A stretch of 64,000 nucleotides of DNA, taken from positions 62,001 to 126,000 of the forward strand of contig JBLMYQ010000034.1 in NCBI GenBank assembly GCA_050258375.1, written 5' to 3'. A program made the translations under genes and the position numbers. Below, piece after piece: positions 1 to 8,701 of this stretch. The notes under the pieces were generated by a model. It was not told the origin of the DNA. It worked only from the letters and a program-made list of their open reading frames with translations, and ran no database searches. Numbering within the stretch: the stretch's first letter is position 1; each line of letters begins with the position of its first letter. The stretch is from JBLMYQ01 sp050258375 (GTDB taxonomy: Bacteria; Bacillota; Clostridia; Acetivibrionales; UBA4821).

Positions 1-384
1 GGAACTAGATGGGCGAGGGCAGTCATTAAGCATTTTTTCTGTTTCAAGTCCTTTAACACATTCTTTAAGTATTGCTAATTCCTGACTAAGCTTTATTATT
101 CTATTCCCTTGCTTTGATATTGAAATGGTCATTCCAAGACAATATAATATTAAAAAAACAAGACCTACCAAAAACAGCAGTGATGGTGCATACTTTACAT
201 CCAAAAAAGCAGCAATTTTCTCAATTAATTCAGGCCATGCCGCTAAGAATATAAGAACAAAAGAAAACAACAACCATAAAAGTGAGTATTTTTCATGCAA
301 ACGGTTTCGCCTTACCAATTCAATTGTAAAAAGCATAAAGATAACCGAAAATATTATTGATAATGAATAAATATCAATTTGCAT
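1..384 (-). CDS. DUF2304 family membrane protein (partial, cut by window edge)
   Basis: The reading frame opens at an ATG at 384 and stays open for 128 codons to the left edge, so the C-terminus is missing. It begins MQIDIYSLSI and has three hydrophobic stretches separated by short basic loops, then a Leu/Lys-rich segment (ISKQGNRIIKLSQE) likely to form a coiled coil. This layout matches DUF2304 proteins, small membrane proteins normally encoded beside DPM1-like GT2 glycosyltransferases. The gene just upstream on the same strand is such a glycosyltransferase. Function is inferred from this pairing: a membrane partner in lipid-linked sugar transfer. Confidence 0.8.
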   Translation of the reverse strand, partial: MQIDIYSLSIIFSVIFMLFTIELVRRNRLHEKYSLLWLLFSFVLIFLAAWPELIEKIAAFLDVKYAPSLLFLVGLVFLILYCLGMTISISKQGNRIIKLSQELAILKECVKGLETEKMLNDCPRPSSS

Positions 385-450
385 TCCCTAAAATTCAACC
401 CTTCCATATTAACTATATTAGGACAAACACATGAATACAAATAATTCTAA

Positions 451-560
451 ACCTAGACCCTCCTAGCCTCCCTAATAGGGAGCGAATAGTAATTTCTATG
501 AGGGTTTTTTTATGAAAAACTACTTTTCGTCCCCTTTTTCAGGGGAGAAAGAGGGGGCTA
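451..560. repeat. Imperfect palindromic repeat, family A copy 1
   Basis: A G/C-richer stretch in AT-rich intergenic DNA, starting GACCCTCCT and ending GGGGAGAAAGAGGGGG, so its ends are roughly complementary. It contains inner hairpins (CCTCCCTAATAGGGAG and CCCCTTTTTCAGGGG) and the motif CTACTTTTCG. The same design and motif recur at 28593-28720. Probably a dispersed non-coding repeat or MITE-like element. No ORF is inside. Confidence 0.6.
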
Positions 561-613
561 AATAGAATTTTATCTTTTATTTTTCTAGTATCTTGCTTCG
601 TATGTTTGCCATA

Positions 614-1324
614 TTAACTATATTTTGAAGACCTGATAGCATTTATTATTAAAGCCAAGCTTACCTTCGCCATATAATAAATAGACTTTAAGGGAGTTAT
701 TGAAGATTTTCCCCCTTGGCGTTTCCTCATTTCAACCGGTATCTCCAACATTCTGAAATTATGATTATTAAGTCTTACAAGAACATCTGCCTCAGGATAG
801 TCCAAAGGATATCTATCAGAAAAATACTCTATGATTTTTTTATTTACCGCCCTGAAGCCTGAAGTCGGATCACTAATCCTTTTGCCAATAAGCATGCTTA
901 CAGTATTAGATAAGAACATTATTCCAATTCTTCTCATTAGTTTGGATTTGTATAATGTTTTTTCTAAATATCTTGACCCTATCACCATATCTGCACTATC
1001 TAAAATTATTGGTTCAATTATTTTTTTTATTTGTGTGGGGTCATGCTGTCCATCTGCATCACATTGGATTGCAATATCATAATTATTCTGCATTGCATAA
1101 ATGTATCCAGTCTGCACTGCTCCCCCTATTCCTATATTAAAAGGGAGTTGAATAACAAAAGCTCCTGCTTCCCTCGACTTAAAAGCAGTTTGATCTTTCG
1201 ACCCATCATCAATAACAAGTATATCAACTTCAGGTAAGCTCTTCTGGGTTTTGGCAATTACTTCTTCTATAGATTTTTCTTCGTTATAAGCCGGAATTAT
1301 CACAAGTTTTTTTGGGCAGTCCAT
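614..1324 (-). CDS. Family 2 glycosyltransferase (DPM1-like)
   Basis: 236 aa from an ATG at 1324 with GGAG seven bases upstream. A longer reading frame reaches 1402 but would begin inside the spoVT terminator, so the shorter start is chosen. The GT-A fold is evident: the N-terminal strand LVIIPAYNEEKSIEEVI binds the nucleotide-sugar, VIDDGSKDQT follows, and IQCDADGQHDP carries the metal-binding Asp residues. No long C-terminal membrane domain is present; membrane attachment probably comes through the DUF2304 protein encoded next. Likely transfers a sugar to a polyprenyl-phosphate or surface glycan; the substrate cannot be told from sequence. Confidence 0.88.
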   Translation of the reverse strand: MDCPKKLVIIPAYNEEKSIEEVIAKTQKSLPEVDILVIDDGSKDQTAFKSREAGAFVIQLPFNIGIGGAVQTGYIYAMQNNYDIAIQCDADGQHDPTQIKKIIEPIILDSADMVIGSRYLEKTLYKSKLMRRIGIMFLSNTVSMLIGKRISDPTSGFRAVNKKIIEYFSDRYPLDYPEADVLVRLNNHNFRMLEIPVEMRKRQGGKSSITPLKSIYYMAKVSLALIINAIRSSKYS

Positions 1325-1370
1325 TATAGCACTCCGAAATACAAATCTAATAGATTTATTCATATTATGA

Positions 1371-1413
1371 AAAAAAAATAAAGACGGTTCTTGTTTTTTC
1401 AAGAGCCGTCTTT
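1371..1413 (-). terminator. Rho-independent terminator of spoVT
   Basis: Inverted repeat AAAGACGGTTCTTG / CAAGAGCCGTCTTT with a short T/C loop. On the minus strand it is followed by an uninterrupted T run. It lies 15 nt after the spoVT stop. Confidence 0.88.
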
Positions 1414-1427
1414 ATTTTCTTGTAAGT

Positions 1428-1982
1428 TTATTGCTCCATCTGCCTTCCCAAAAAACCTGCTGCTGATTGTGCCAGCTTTGATTCTAAATCTCCCATTTGT
1501 ACATTAGGGTCTGTAGAGAGGAATATTACTGTACCAATAGGGTCTCCTTCTGCAATTATTGGAGAAATGACCTGCGCATTATATTTTCTATCGCCTGAAT
1601 CATCTGCAATTATTGGAATATATTTAGCATCTCCGGATTTTACAACAATAGTATTTTTATCTCCCATAACCTTTTCAAGTTCTTTACTAAGATGTTTTTC
1701 CAAAAATTCCTTTTTAGAAGCGCCGGAAACAGCTATAACATTATCTTTGTCTGTAATACAAGTAATATGACCACTTGTTTTGTAAAGGGATTCCGCATAT
1801 TGAAGTGCAAAATCTCCTAGTTCTCCAATAGGAGAATACTTTTTAAGGATGACTTCACCTTCTTTATCTGTAAATATTTCTAAAGGATCTCCCTCTCTTA
1901 TTCTTAGTGTTTTTCTAATCTCCTTAGGTATAACCACTCTTCCAAGGTCATCTATTCTTCTTACAATTCCTGTAGCTTTCAA
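1428..1982 (-). CDS. spoVT: Stage V sporulation transcription factor SpoVT
   Basis: 184 aa from a TTG at 1982 preceded by GGAGGAGAATAAG. The upstream extension to 2111 runs through the prsA terminator and is rejected. The N-terminus KATGIVRRIDDLGRVVIPKE is the AbrB-like swapped-hairpin DNA-binding domain in almost its family-consensus form. The remaining ~125 residues form the GAF-like domain typical of SpoVT (GELGDFALQYAESLYKTSGH). In spore formers it modulates sigma-G-dependent forespore genes. Length agrees with the Bacillus protein (about 178 aa). A sigma-G-like promoter lies directly upstream. Confidence 0.95.
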   Translation of the reverse strand: MKATGIVRRIDDLGRVVIPKEIRKTLRIREGDPLEIFTDKEGEVILKKYSPIGELGDFALQYAESLYKTSGHITCITDKDNVIAVSGASKKEFLEKHLSKELEKVMGDKNTIVVKSGDAKYIPIIADDSGDRKYNAQVISPIIAEGDPIGTVIFLSTDPNVQMGDLESKLAQSAAGFLGRQMEQ

Positions 1983-2020
1983 CTTATTCTCCTCCCTTAT
2001 GTTGATAATATTTCTGGATT

Positions 2021-2051
2021 TAGTATTGTATTTTAAATTGTGTTTTATACA
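2021..2051 (-). promoter_or_regulatory. Candidate sigma-G promoter of spoVT
   Basis: Read on the minus strand: TGTATA at 2051-2046, an 18-base spacer, then AATACTA at 2027-2021, about 40 nt before the TTG start. This resembles the forespore sigma-G consensus (TGHATA and CATWHTA). It is inferred from pattern only, but fits the known sigma-G control of spoVT. Confidence 0.5.
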
Positions 2052-2079
2052 TACAAAAGGAAACATAACAAAAAACATG

Positions 2080-2127
2080 AAAAAAAGAGACCAGTTTTTG
2101 CTTAATTGCAAATCTGATCTCTTTTTT
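2080..2127 (-). terminator. Terminator after prsA-like gene
   Basis: Stem AAAAGAGATCAG paired with CTGGTCTCTTTT on the minus strand, followed by a T run, 16 nt after the stop codon at 2143. It separates the pth-mfd-prsA unit from spoVT. Confidence 0.8.
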
Positions 2128-2142
2128 GGTTTTATTTACATT

Positions 2143-3186
2143 TTATTTTAAATCAATAATATTTATTGAATTTATTAAAGGCTCATTCTTTTCTATATGT
2201 GACTCCTTCTTCCATTTAGCCATTTGCTCATTAAAAAAACTATTCTTTTTTTCTTGTGTATAATTATCTCTGATTCTTATTTTTATGCGCTCCAAATCTT
2301 GTGCCGTAGGCTTTGTTATAGAATCCAATTTAATTATATGATATCCATAGGAGGTTTTGACTAAACCGCTAACTTCACCAGGCTTCATCTTGAAAACTGC
2401 ATCCTGGAAATTTTTATCTGCTTCTCCTTTTAAGAAACTGAATTTACCCCCAATATCTTTACTGCCAGTATCTTGCGAATACTGTTTTGCAAGCTTTGAA
2501 AAGTCCTCACCCTTTTTAACCTTGCCAAGAACCTCTTCAGCCTGCTTCTTAATTTCCTCTTGCTTCTCTAATGAAAGCTCTTTTTGGTTATTATATAATG
2601 TAAAAAATAAAATGTGTCTAACATTATATTGTTTTGTTAAATCAGTACTGCCAGCAATAATCTTTTTAAACTCAGAATCTGTTAATACAATGTCCTGAGT
2701 AAGACTATTAAATAACTTAAATCTTAATGACTGATTCTTTATTATATTTTTGATATACTGCTCTTCTATTCCCATATCCTTCAGTTCTTTTATAAATCCC
2801 TGCAAATCAAGCTTTGCCCTTATTAAAGATTCATCAACTTCTGAAGATTGTATGCCTCTTTCCTTAGCCTTTTGTGAAATAAGCATTAAATCAACTACCG
2901 AGTCAAGTGCTTCCTGCTTAGCAAACACCGCAGGATCAAAGCCATCATAAGACCCATTCCATATACTCTTTATATCTTCCGGCTTTGTGAATCCAATAAG
3001 CTTTTCTTTTTCTTTTTTTACAATTTTCAGGAAAACCTTAAATTCTTCTATGGGAACACCCTGATCGTTTACCTTAACTACATACCTGTTCAAATGTAAG
3101 ACATAGTTTATGCCTGCAAATAATACGGCAAGCAAAACTAATGCAATCACAGCTATCAGCATATAACGGTATGTTTTGTTCGTCAA
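2143..3186 (-). CDS. Membrane-anchored parvulin-type peptidyl-prolyl isomerase (PrsA/SurA-like foldase)
   Basis: 347 aa from a TTG at 3186 with GGGGGG eight bases upstream. Residues 8-30 form one membrane anchor with no lipobox Cys, unlike Bacillus PrsA, which is a lipoprotein. A SurA-N-like helical region follows, then a parvulin domain (about 185-290) containing QYNVRHILFF, AKQYSQDTGSK and TSYGYHIIKLD. It should act outside the membrane, assisting folding of secreted proteins. It follows mfd on the same strand with about 50 nt between, a common Clostridia order. Confidence 0.88.
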   Translation of the reverse strand: MTNKTYRYMLIAVIALVLLAVLFAGINYVLHLNRYVVKVNDQGVPIEEFKVFLKIVKKEKEKLIGFTKPEDIKSIWNGSYDGFDPAVFAKQEALDSVVDLMLISQKAKERGIQSSEVDESLIRAKLDLQGFIKELKDMGIEEQYIKNIIKNQSLRFKLFNSLTQDIVLTDSEFKKIIAGSTDLTKQYNVRHILFFTLYNNQKELSLEKQEEIKKQAEEVLGKVKKGEDFSKLAKQYSQDTGSKDIGGKFSFLKGEADKNFQDAVFKMKPGEVSGLVKTSYGYHIIKLDSITKPTAQDLERIKIRIRDNYTQEKKNSFFNEQMAKWKKESHIEKNEPLINSINIIDLK

Positions 3187-3217
3187 GGAAACAGCCCCCC
3201 TTCACACAAAAATCCTA

Positions 3218-3242
3218 GCCTAATTATAGCTTATAATTAGGC
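3218..3242. other. Perfect hairpin spanning the mfd stop codon
   Basis: Arms GCCTAATTATA and TATAATTAGGC with a 3-nt loop; the mfd TAA (3237-3239) lies inside the stem. No T run follows, so it is more likely an mRNA-processing or stability hairpin than a terminator. Confidence 0.5.
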
Positions 3243-6200
3243 CTCCTGCAATTTTTTTAGGTCTTGTAATATACTTTTAATATTTTTTACTTTATTTTCA
3301 TTTTTTAGGTCCAATTTGTAAGTTATGTATGGCGGATTACTTGCAGTAAAAAGTATTTTTCTTTTATAAATATTTACTAACTGCGCAACTGCATCAAATT
3401 TAATCCCATTCTCTTCAAATTGGAAAATAATCGAGCCGGCTCTATCTGAAATTGATGTTATTTTAAGATTTCTTGCAAGAATTTTTATATACGCAATTTC
3501 CAAAAGATTATATACATATGGAGGTATATCTCCATATCTATCAATCAGTTCGTCTTCTATATCTCTTATATCCTCCTCCATACGTGCTGATGCAATCTTT
3601 TTGTACATCTCAATTTTTTGACTTTCATTCACAATATAATCATCTTTAATGTATGCACTTACATTCAGTTCAATCTGCGTATTAGCCTCCTCTTTGATGT
3701 CTTCACCCTTTAGCTCTTTAACCGCTGCTTCAAGCAATCTACAGTAAGTATCATACCCAACAGCTTCTATATGCCCATGCTGTTCAGGACCAATCAGATT
3801 ACCAGCGCCTCTGATTTCCAAATCTCTCATCGCAATCTTAAACCCAGAACCAAATTCAGTAAAATCTTTAATTGCTTTAAGCCTCTTTTCAGCATCCTCT
3901 GTTAGCACCTTGTCTTTTCTGTATGTCAGATATGCATGGGCAAGTCTGTTAGCTCTGCCGACTCTTCCTCTCAGCTGATAGAGCTGAGCTAATCCCATTT
4001 TATCAGAATCTTCTATAATAATAGTGTTAACATTTGGAATGTCCAGCCCTGATTCAATAATAGTAGTGCAAACCAATACGTTCCATTTACCTTCAATAAA
4101 TCCCATCATTATATCTTCTAATTCTCTTTCTTCCATTTGCCCATGTGCTGTAACAACTTTTGCATAAGGAACCATACCTTTTACTTCTGCCGCAACTCTT
4201 TCAATCGAATTTACACGATTAGAAAGGTAAAAAACCTGACCATTTCTGTTTATTTCCCTGATTATTGCTTCTTTAATTATTTCATGGTCGTATTCCATAA
4301 CAAAAGTTTGCACAGGATGTCTATCTTCCGGCGGCTCATATATCGCACTCATATCCCTGATCCCTGTGAGCGCCATATGCAGTGTTCTTGGAATAGGTGT
4401 AGCCGTGAGAGTCAGCACATCAACATTACTTTTTAATGCTTTAATCTTCTCCTTATGAGCAACTCCAAATCGTTGTTCTTCATCTATTATTAATAATCCC
4501 AAATCCTTAAACTGCATATCTTTTTGAATTATTCTATGCGTTCCAATAATTATATCTATAATCCCATTTTTAATATCCTTAATAATCTTTTTTTGCTGGG
4601 CTTGAGTTCTAAATCTGCTCAGCATTTCTACTTTTATTGGAAAATCCCTCATCCTCTGAGCAAAAGTATTATACTGCTGCTGTGCAAGAATTGTGGTAGG
4701 AACAAGATAAGCAACCTGCTTGCCTTCAATTGCAGCTTTAAAAGCAGCCCTTATTGCCACCTCGGTTTTTCCTACGCCAACATCTCCGCAAAGCAATCTG
4801 TCCATAACCTTGTCGCTTTCCATATCCTCTTTAACTTCTTCTATGCTCTTTATTTGATCCTCTGTTTCCTGATACGGAAAATTCTCTTCAAACTGTTTTT
4901 GCCATACTGTATCTTGAGAAAAAGCATGCCCTTTGTTTGCCTGCCTTTCTGCATATAAAGCTATAAGACCTTCCGCAAGAATCATAAGAGATTCTTTAAC
5001 CTTTTTCTTGGTTTTTGCCCAATCAGCACCACCAAATTTGTTGAGCTTTGGTGCTCTTCCCTCTGAGCCAATATATTTCTGCAAAACTTCCAGCTGAGTA
5101 GAAGGAATATACAGCATATCATTATTCTGATAAGAAATTTTAAGATAATCCCTAGTTATGCCCTCAACCTCAAGCTTATCTATCCCCAGATACTTACCAA
5201 CTCCATGTGTTTGATGAACAACATAATCCCCCGGATTCAAGTCAGTGAACTCAATGATTGATTTCCTCAATAAAGGCTTCTTAGCTTTTTTATCCTCGCC
5301 AAAAAGCCTTTTATCACTTATGACTGCAAATTTCAGCTCAGGAAACTCAAAGCTTGCTGAAAGGGAACCATGAGTTACAAAAACGCCATTATGATTAAAT
5401 GCTAAATCCTCCAAAGACTCATAATAAAGGCTTTCCAAATCTCTGTTCCTAAGCTCCTGATTAATCCTCTGAGCACCTGATTTGCTTCCTGCAAACAGTA
5501 TTACCGTATAATCATTTTTAATTAAGCTCGCCAATTCTTCAAATAACTTCTCAAAGCTAAGCCATATCGGAAATTCTCTGCCTTTTAAATCCATGAGCTG
5601 TTTATAATCCATGACTTCCTTTGCGGGGAACGAGCTTAAGCTGATAAGATTTTCTTTATGCAATCTGTGAAAAATATCATTGTGATTAACAAGTACGTTA
5701 AGACTGCTTGGAAGTATACTTCCTTTTTCAAGCATTGCTTTAAAGATTTCAGAAAATTCTTTAAAGACCGTTTCTCCTTTAATATAAGATTTTTGAGGTT
5801 CATCAAGAATAATAATACTTTCAGGCTGGCAGTAGTCCAGCAATGTATTCCACTCTTCATTAAAATAATCAAAATATCTATCGATATTTTCCAAACTCTT
5901 ATTTTCTTTGATTTTTTCTATATCCGAATTTATTGTTTCACCAAGCTTATTCAGTCTGTCAGGTTGAGCCTTGATTATTTTTGAATAATTGTTATATTCT
6001 TTTTCAATTGCTTCTATGACATTAGGAATTTCTTTAATATTGATAATAGATTCCCTAACCGGGAACACCTCAACTTCATTTATCATCTCGACTGAACGCT
6101 GAGTTGAAATATCAAAATTCCTTATTGAATCAATTGTATCCCCGAACAACTCAATACGAACAGCCAATGATTGTTCATAAGGAAAAAAATCCAAAATTCC

Positions 6201-6731
6201 TCCCCTAACAGCAAATTGTCCCTTTGCATCTACAATATCAACCCGCTCATAACCGGCAGTTATAAATTGCAAAATCATCTCCTGCATTGATATTTGCATG
6301 TTTACGCTTAGCAAAAAAATCGCCTTGCCAAAAGCATTCGCAGAAGGCAATTTCTGCATCAGTGCATCAAATGTTGTTACCACTAAAACATCTTGCTTAT
6401 GTATTAGCTTTTCCAACACCTTAAGCCTTTTTTCAGTAATATCTCTGCTCATTGCATCCAAATCATACAAAACTATCTCTTTTGGAGGAAAATACATTAC
6501 CTTTTCAGGAATAAAGCAAGATAAATCTTCTACTATATTTTTGGCTTCTGATTCATTAGAAGAAACAATAATAAAAGGCTTCCCCGTATAATTGTATAAA
6601 TCATACGTCACGAAAGCCTTTTGAGGGCCTGAAATCCCAGAAATCCCAAGAGGATAACTTTTTTCTTCAATACCTTTTAAAATATGCTTATACCCGGAAT
6701 ATCTACCAAGCAGATTAAAAATCCCTTTCAA
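3237..6731 (-). CDS. mfd: Transcription-repair coupling factor Mfd
   Basis: 1164 aa, the usual family length, from a TTG at 6731. It has an N-terminal UvrB-like module (GQFAVRGGILDFFP near 170), the CarD/RID RNA-polymerase-binding region (GDYVVHQTHGVGKYLGIDKL near 501-520), then a RecG-like translocase with Walker A GDVGVGKT (649-656), a DEEQRFGV box at 750 and motif III TATPIPRTL. The C-terminal TRCF domain closes it. Mfd displaces stalled RNA polymerase and recruits UvrA to the lesion. It lies 15 nt after pth, a conserved pair. Confidence 0.98.
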   Translation of the reverse strand: MKGIFNLLGRYSGYKHILKGIEEKSYPLGISGISGPQKAFVTYDLYNYTGKPFIIVSSNESEAKNIVEDLSCFIPEKVMYFPPKEIVLYDLDAMSRDITEKRLKVLEKLIHKQDVLVVTTFDALMQKLPSANAFGKAIFLLSVNMQISMQEMILQFITAGYERVDIVDAKGQFAVRGGILDFFPYEQSLAVRIELFGDTIDSIRNFDISTQRSVEMINEVEVFPVRESIINIKEIPNVIEAIEKEYNNYSKIIKAQPDRLNKLGETINSDIEKIKENKSLENIDRYFDYFNEEWNTLLDYCQPESIIILDEPQKSYIKGETVFKEFSEIFKAMLEKGSILPSSLNVLVNHNDIFHRLHKENLISLSSFPAKEVMDYKQLMDLKGREFPIWLSFEKLFEELASLIKNDYTVILFAGSKSGAQRINQELRNRDLESLYYESLEDLAFNHNGVFVTHGSLSASFEFPELKFAVISDKRLFGEDKKAKKPLLRKSIIEFTDLNPGDYVVHQTHGVGKYLGIDKLEVEGITRDYLKISYQNNDMLYIPSTQLEVLQKYIGSEGRAPKLNKFGGADWAKTKKKVKESLMILAEGLIALYAERQANKGHAFSQDTVWQKQFEENFPYQETEDQIKSIEEVKEDMESDKVMDRLLCGDVGVGKTEVAIRAAFKAAIEGKQVAYLVPTTILAQQQYNTFAQRMRDFPIKVEMLSRFRTQAQQKKIIKDIKNGIIDIIIGTHRIIQKDMQFKDLGLLIIDEEQRFGVAHKEKIKALKSNVDVLTLTATPIPRTLHMALTGIRDMSAIYEPPEDRHPVQTFVMEYDHEIIKEAIIREINRNGQVFYLSNRVNSIERVAAEVKGMVPYAKVVTAHGQMEERELEDIMMGFIEGKWNVLVCTTIIESGLDIPNVNTIIIEDSDKMGLAQLYQLRGRVGRANRLAHAYLTYRKDKVLTEDAEKRLKAIKDFTEFGSGFKIAMRDLEIRGAGNLIGPEQHGHIEAVGYDTYCRLLEAAVKELKGEDIKEEANTQIELNVSAYIKDDYIVNESQKIEMYKKIASARMEEDIRDIEDELIDRYGDIPPYVYNLLEIAYIKILARNLKITSISDRAGSIIFQFEENGIKFDAVAQLVNIYKRKILFTASNPPYITYKLDLKNENKVKNIKSILQDLKKLQEA

Positions 6732-6746
6732 AAAACTATCATCCCT

Positions 6747-7307
6747 TTAATTATATTTATTCATTGCAAAGGTAATACCTTTTTGAATTATTGCCAAAGA
6801 AGCATCAGCTGTATTTTCAATAGCAGTTTTTATATCCTTATCTTCACCTTGAGAAAATTTGCTAAGTACATAATCAGCAAGGTCATAATCCGCATTTGGA
6901 GGTTTCCCTATCCCAACACGAATCCTCGGAAAATCCTCAGTTCCAACACAATTCACTATTGACCTCATGCCATTATGAGTGCCTGCACTTCCGCGCTCTC
7001 TTATACGTATATTTCCTACATCCAGGTCAACATCATCATATATTATTAATAGATTTGATAAACTGATTTTATACCAATTTAGTGCTTGTATAATAGTTTC
7101 GCCGCTAAGATTCATATATGTCTGCGGTTTAATCAAGGTAACCTTCTCTCCCGCAAAGCTTCCTTCCCCTATCAACGCATTGAACTTCTTTTTAGAAACA
7201 TTAATGTTTAAGCGGTCTTCCAGTAAGTCAACCGCTTTAAATCCCACATTATGGCGAGTATTTTCGTATACTTTCCCTGGGTTACCCAACCCAACTATTA
7301 TGTACAT
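6747..7307 (-). CDS. pth: Peptidyl-tRNA hydrolase
   Basis: 186 aa, family length. The start ATG has AGGGGCAGTA just upstream. Signature GLGNPGKVYENTRHNVGF at the N-terminus contains the catalytic His and the tRNA-binding Asn. KPQTYMNLSG and IYDDVDLDVG carry further active-site residues, and GSAGTHNGMRSI the basic tRNA 3'-end site. It recycles peptidyl-tRNA that drops off ribosomes. First gene of the pth-mfd-prsA run. Confidence 0.98.
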   Translation of the reverse strand: MYIIVGLGNPGKVYENTRHNVGFKAVDLLEDRLNINVSKKKFNALIGEGSFAGEKVTLIKPQTYMNLSGETIIQALNWYKISLSNLLIIYDDVDLDVGNIRIRERGSAGTHNGMRSIVNCVGTEDFPRIRVGIGKPPNADYDLADYVLSKFSQGEDKDIKTAIENTADASLAIIQKGITFAMNKYN

Positions 7308-7393
7308 TACTGCCCCTCCAAATTAGCAGTATAAAATGCAAAGTTAAAACAAAAGGTAGTTAACTTTACATTTTACACTTTACACTTTAAAGC

Positions 7394-7468
7394 TGGTATC
7401 CCGGGCAGGAATCGAACCCGCATCAATGGAACCGGAATCCATTACCTTATCCATTAGGCCACCGGGAC
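7394..7468 (-). tRNA. tRNA-Arg(CCG)
   Basis: Minus-strand cloverleaf. Acceptor arms GTCCCGG and CCGGGAT, anticodon stem ATGGA/TCCAT with loop TTCCGGT (anticodon CCG), T arm GCGGGTTCGATTCCTGC, and an encoded CCA at 7396-7394. Confidence 0.95.
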
Positions 7469-7864
7469 ATATTTAGTCTATCCTATTGAATTATACAATG
7501 AACAAAATATTTGTCAATCATGCCGTGTATTCAAATAAAGTGCCGCTGCTAATTCTCAGTAGCTTATAAGAGACGTATAAAGATTTATCCTTATCTTATA
7601 TACTACTTCAAAGCTATTTTAACAATTTTTTTGAAAAAGTAAAAAATATTCCAATTTATCATTTATTTTTAAATCAAAATATAGTATAATTTTATATTGG
7701 TATAATATATACCATATTAATCAGATGATTAATAATGTTTCAGCTTAAATACGATACTACATGGATGTTTACTTTCCTAATACAAACGCTTTTGCGGGAA
7801 AGTATGAAACTTGTGTCTGAGGTTAGATAGTGACCTCATTCGTTATAAAAAAGGAGGTAACAAT
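7469..7864. other. AT-rich leader of the S1-protein gene with palindrome and two hairpins
   Basis: No gene is visible. A perfect palindrome TGGTATA-ATA-TATACCA sits at 7698-7714 in a stretch rich in TATAAT-like boxes and could be an operator. Nearer the gene are two hairpins: ACTTTCC/GGAAAGT at 7771-7803 and TGAGGT/ACCTCA at 7818-7838. They end about 13 nt before the Shine-Dalgarno AAAGGAGGT. This looks like a structured 5' UTR, but I recognise no riboswitch class. Confidence 0.4.
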
Positions 7865-8689
7865 ATGTCAGATCAAAAGTATCTACCCGAAGGTTGGTCA
7901 GCTCTGGAAACAGAGAGAACTGCTAGTTCTTCTAACAAAATTACCGAGCTGAAAAAAGCAAAAGAAAAAAATCAAACTTTAGAGGGACTTGTAGTAATGG
8001 CAGATTCCCAATACAACCTGCAAGTTGAGATTGGCGGAGTAAGAGGAATTGTCCCTCGTGCAGAGGTTAGTGCTGTTATAGGTAGTGATGGATTACCACT
8101 TCCTGTGGCATCAATAACCAAGGTAAATAAGGTGGTCCAATTCAAGGTTAAAGACATCATTGAAAAAGAAAATGGAGAGGTTGATGTAATTCTTTCCAGA
8201 AAAGACGTTGAATTAGAAGTTAGAAAGTGGATGTATGAAAACCTAAAAGAAGGAATGGTTCTAAGCGGCATTGTAAGAAACATGGAGCAATACGGCGTTT
8301 TTGTTGATGTTGGCGGCGGAGTAACAGGTCTTCTCCATATTGAAGATATTTCAATTGCCAGAATCAGACATCCAAATGAAAGATTCAAAATTGGCGACAA
8401 AATTAAGGTATTGGTCAAGAGTTTCGATAGAGAAACAGGGCGAATAATCCTCTCCCACAAGGAGCTTCTCGGCACATGGGAGGATAACATAAAAGAATTT
8501 AAAGAGGGCTCAACTGTAATTGGAACCGTAAGAGCCAGAGAAAAAAATGGTATTTTCATTGAATTAAAGCCCAACTTGGTAGGTCTTGCCGAACACAAAC
8601 CTGGTGTTGACTATGGACAGACTGTAAGCGTTTTTATTAAAAAGATTGTTCCTGAAAAGAAAAAAATCAAATTAGTAATTGTAGGATAG
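7865..8689 (+). CDS. S1 RNA-binding domain protein
   Basis: 274 aa from an ATG at 7865 behind AAAGGAGGTAAC. An OB/S1-like segment near residues 35-105 (TLEGLVVMADSQYNLQVEIGG) is followed by a canonical S1 domain near 125-195 (GMVLSGIVRNMEQYGVFVDV ... GLLHIEDIS) and another near 210-270. The arrangement resembles short S1 homologues of Firmicutes that bind mRNA, rather than full ribosomal S1. It is 12 nt upstream of the replication-relaxation-like gene and probably cotranscribed. Confidence 0.85.
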   Translation: MSDQKYLPEGWSALETERTASSSNKITELKKAKEKNQTLEGLVVMADSQYNLQVEIGGVRGIVPRAEVSAVIGSDGLPLPVASITKVNKVVQFKVKDIIEKENGEVDVILSRKDVELEVRKWMYENLKEGMVLSGIVRNMEQYGVFVDVGGGVTGLLHIEDISIARIRHPNERFKIGDKIKVLVKSFDRETGRIILSHKELLGTWEDNIKEFKEGSTVIGTVRAREKNGIFIELKPNLVGLAEHKPGVDYGQTVSVFIKKIVPEKKKIKLVIVG

Positions 8690-8701
8690 GGGATGATTTA
8701 A

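Noticed and set aside
125..370. 81-codon plus-strand ORF at the left edge
   Set aside because: Shadow of the DUF2304 gene on the minus strand, whose translation is clearly membrane-protein-like and fits the neighbouring glycosyltransferase.
1325..1402. Upstream start for the glycosyltransferase
   Set aside because: The extra codons fall in the spoVT terminator and lack a ribosome site; ATG 1324 has GGAG at the right distance.
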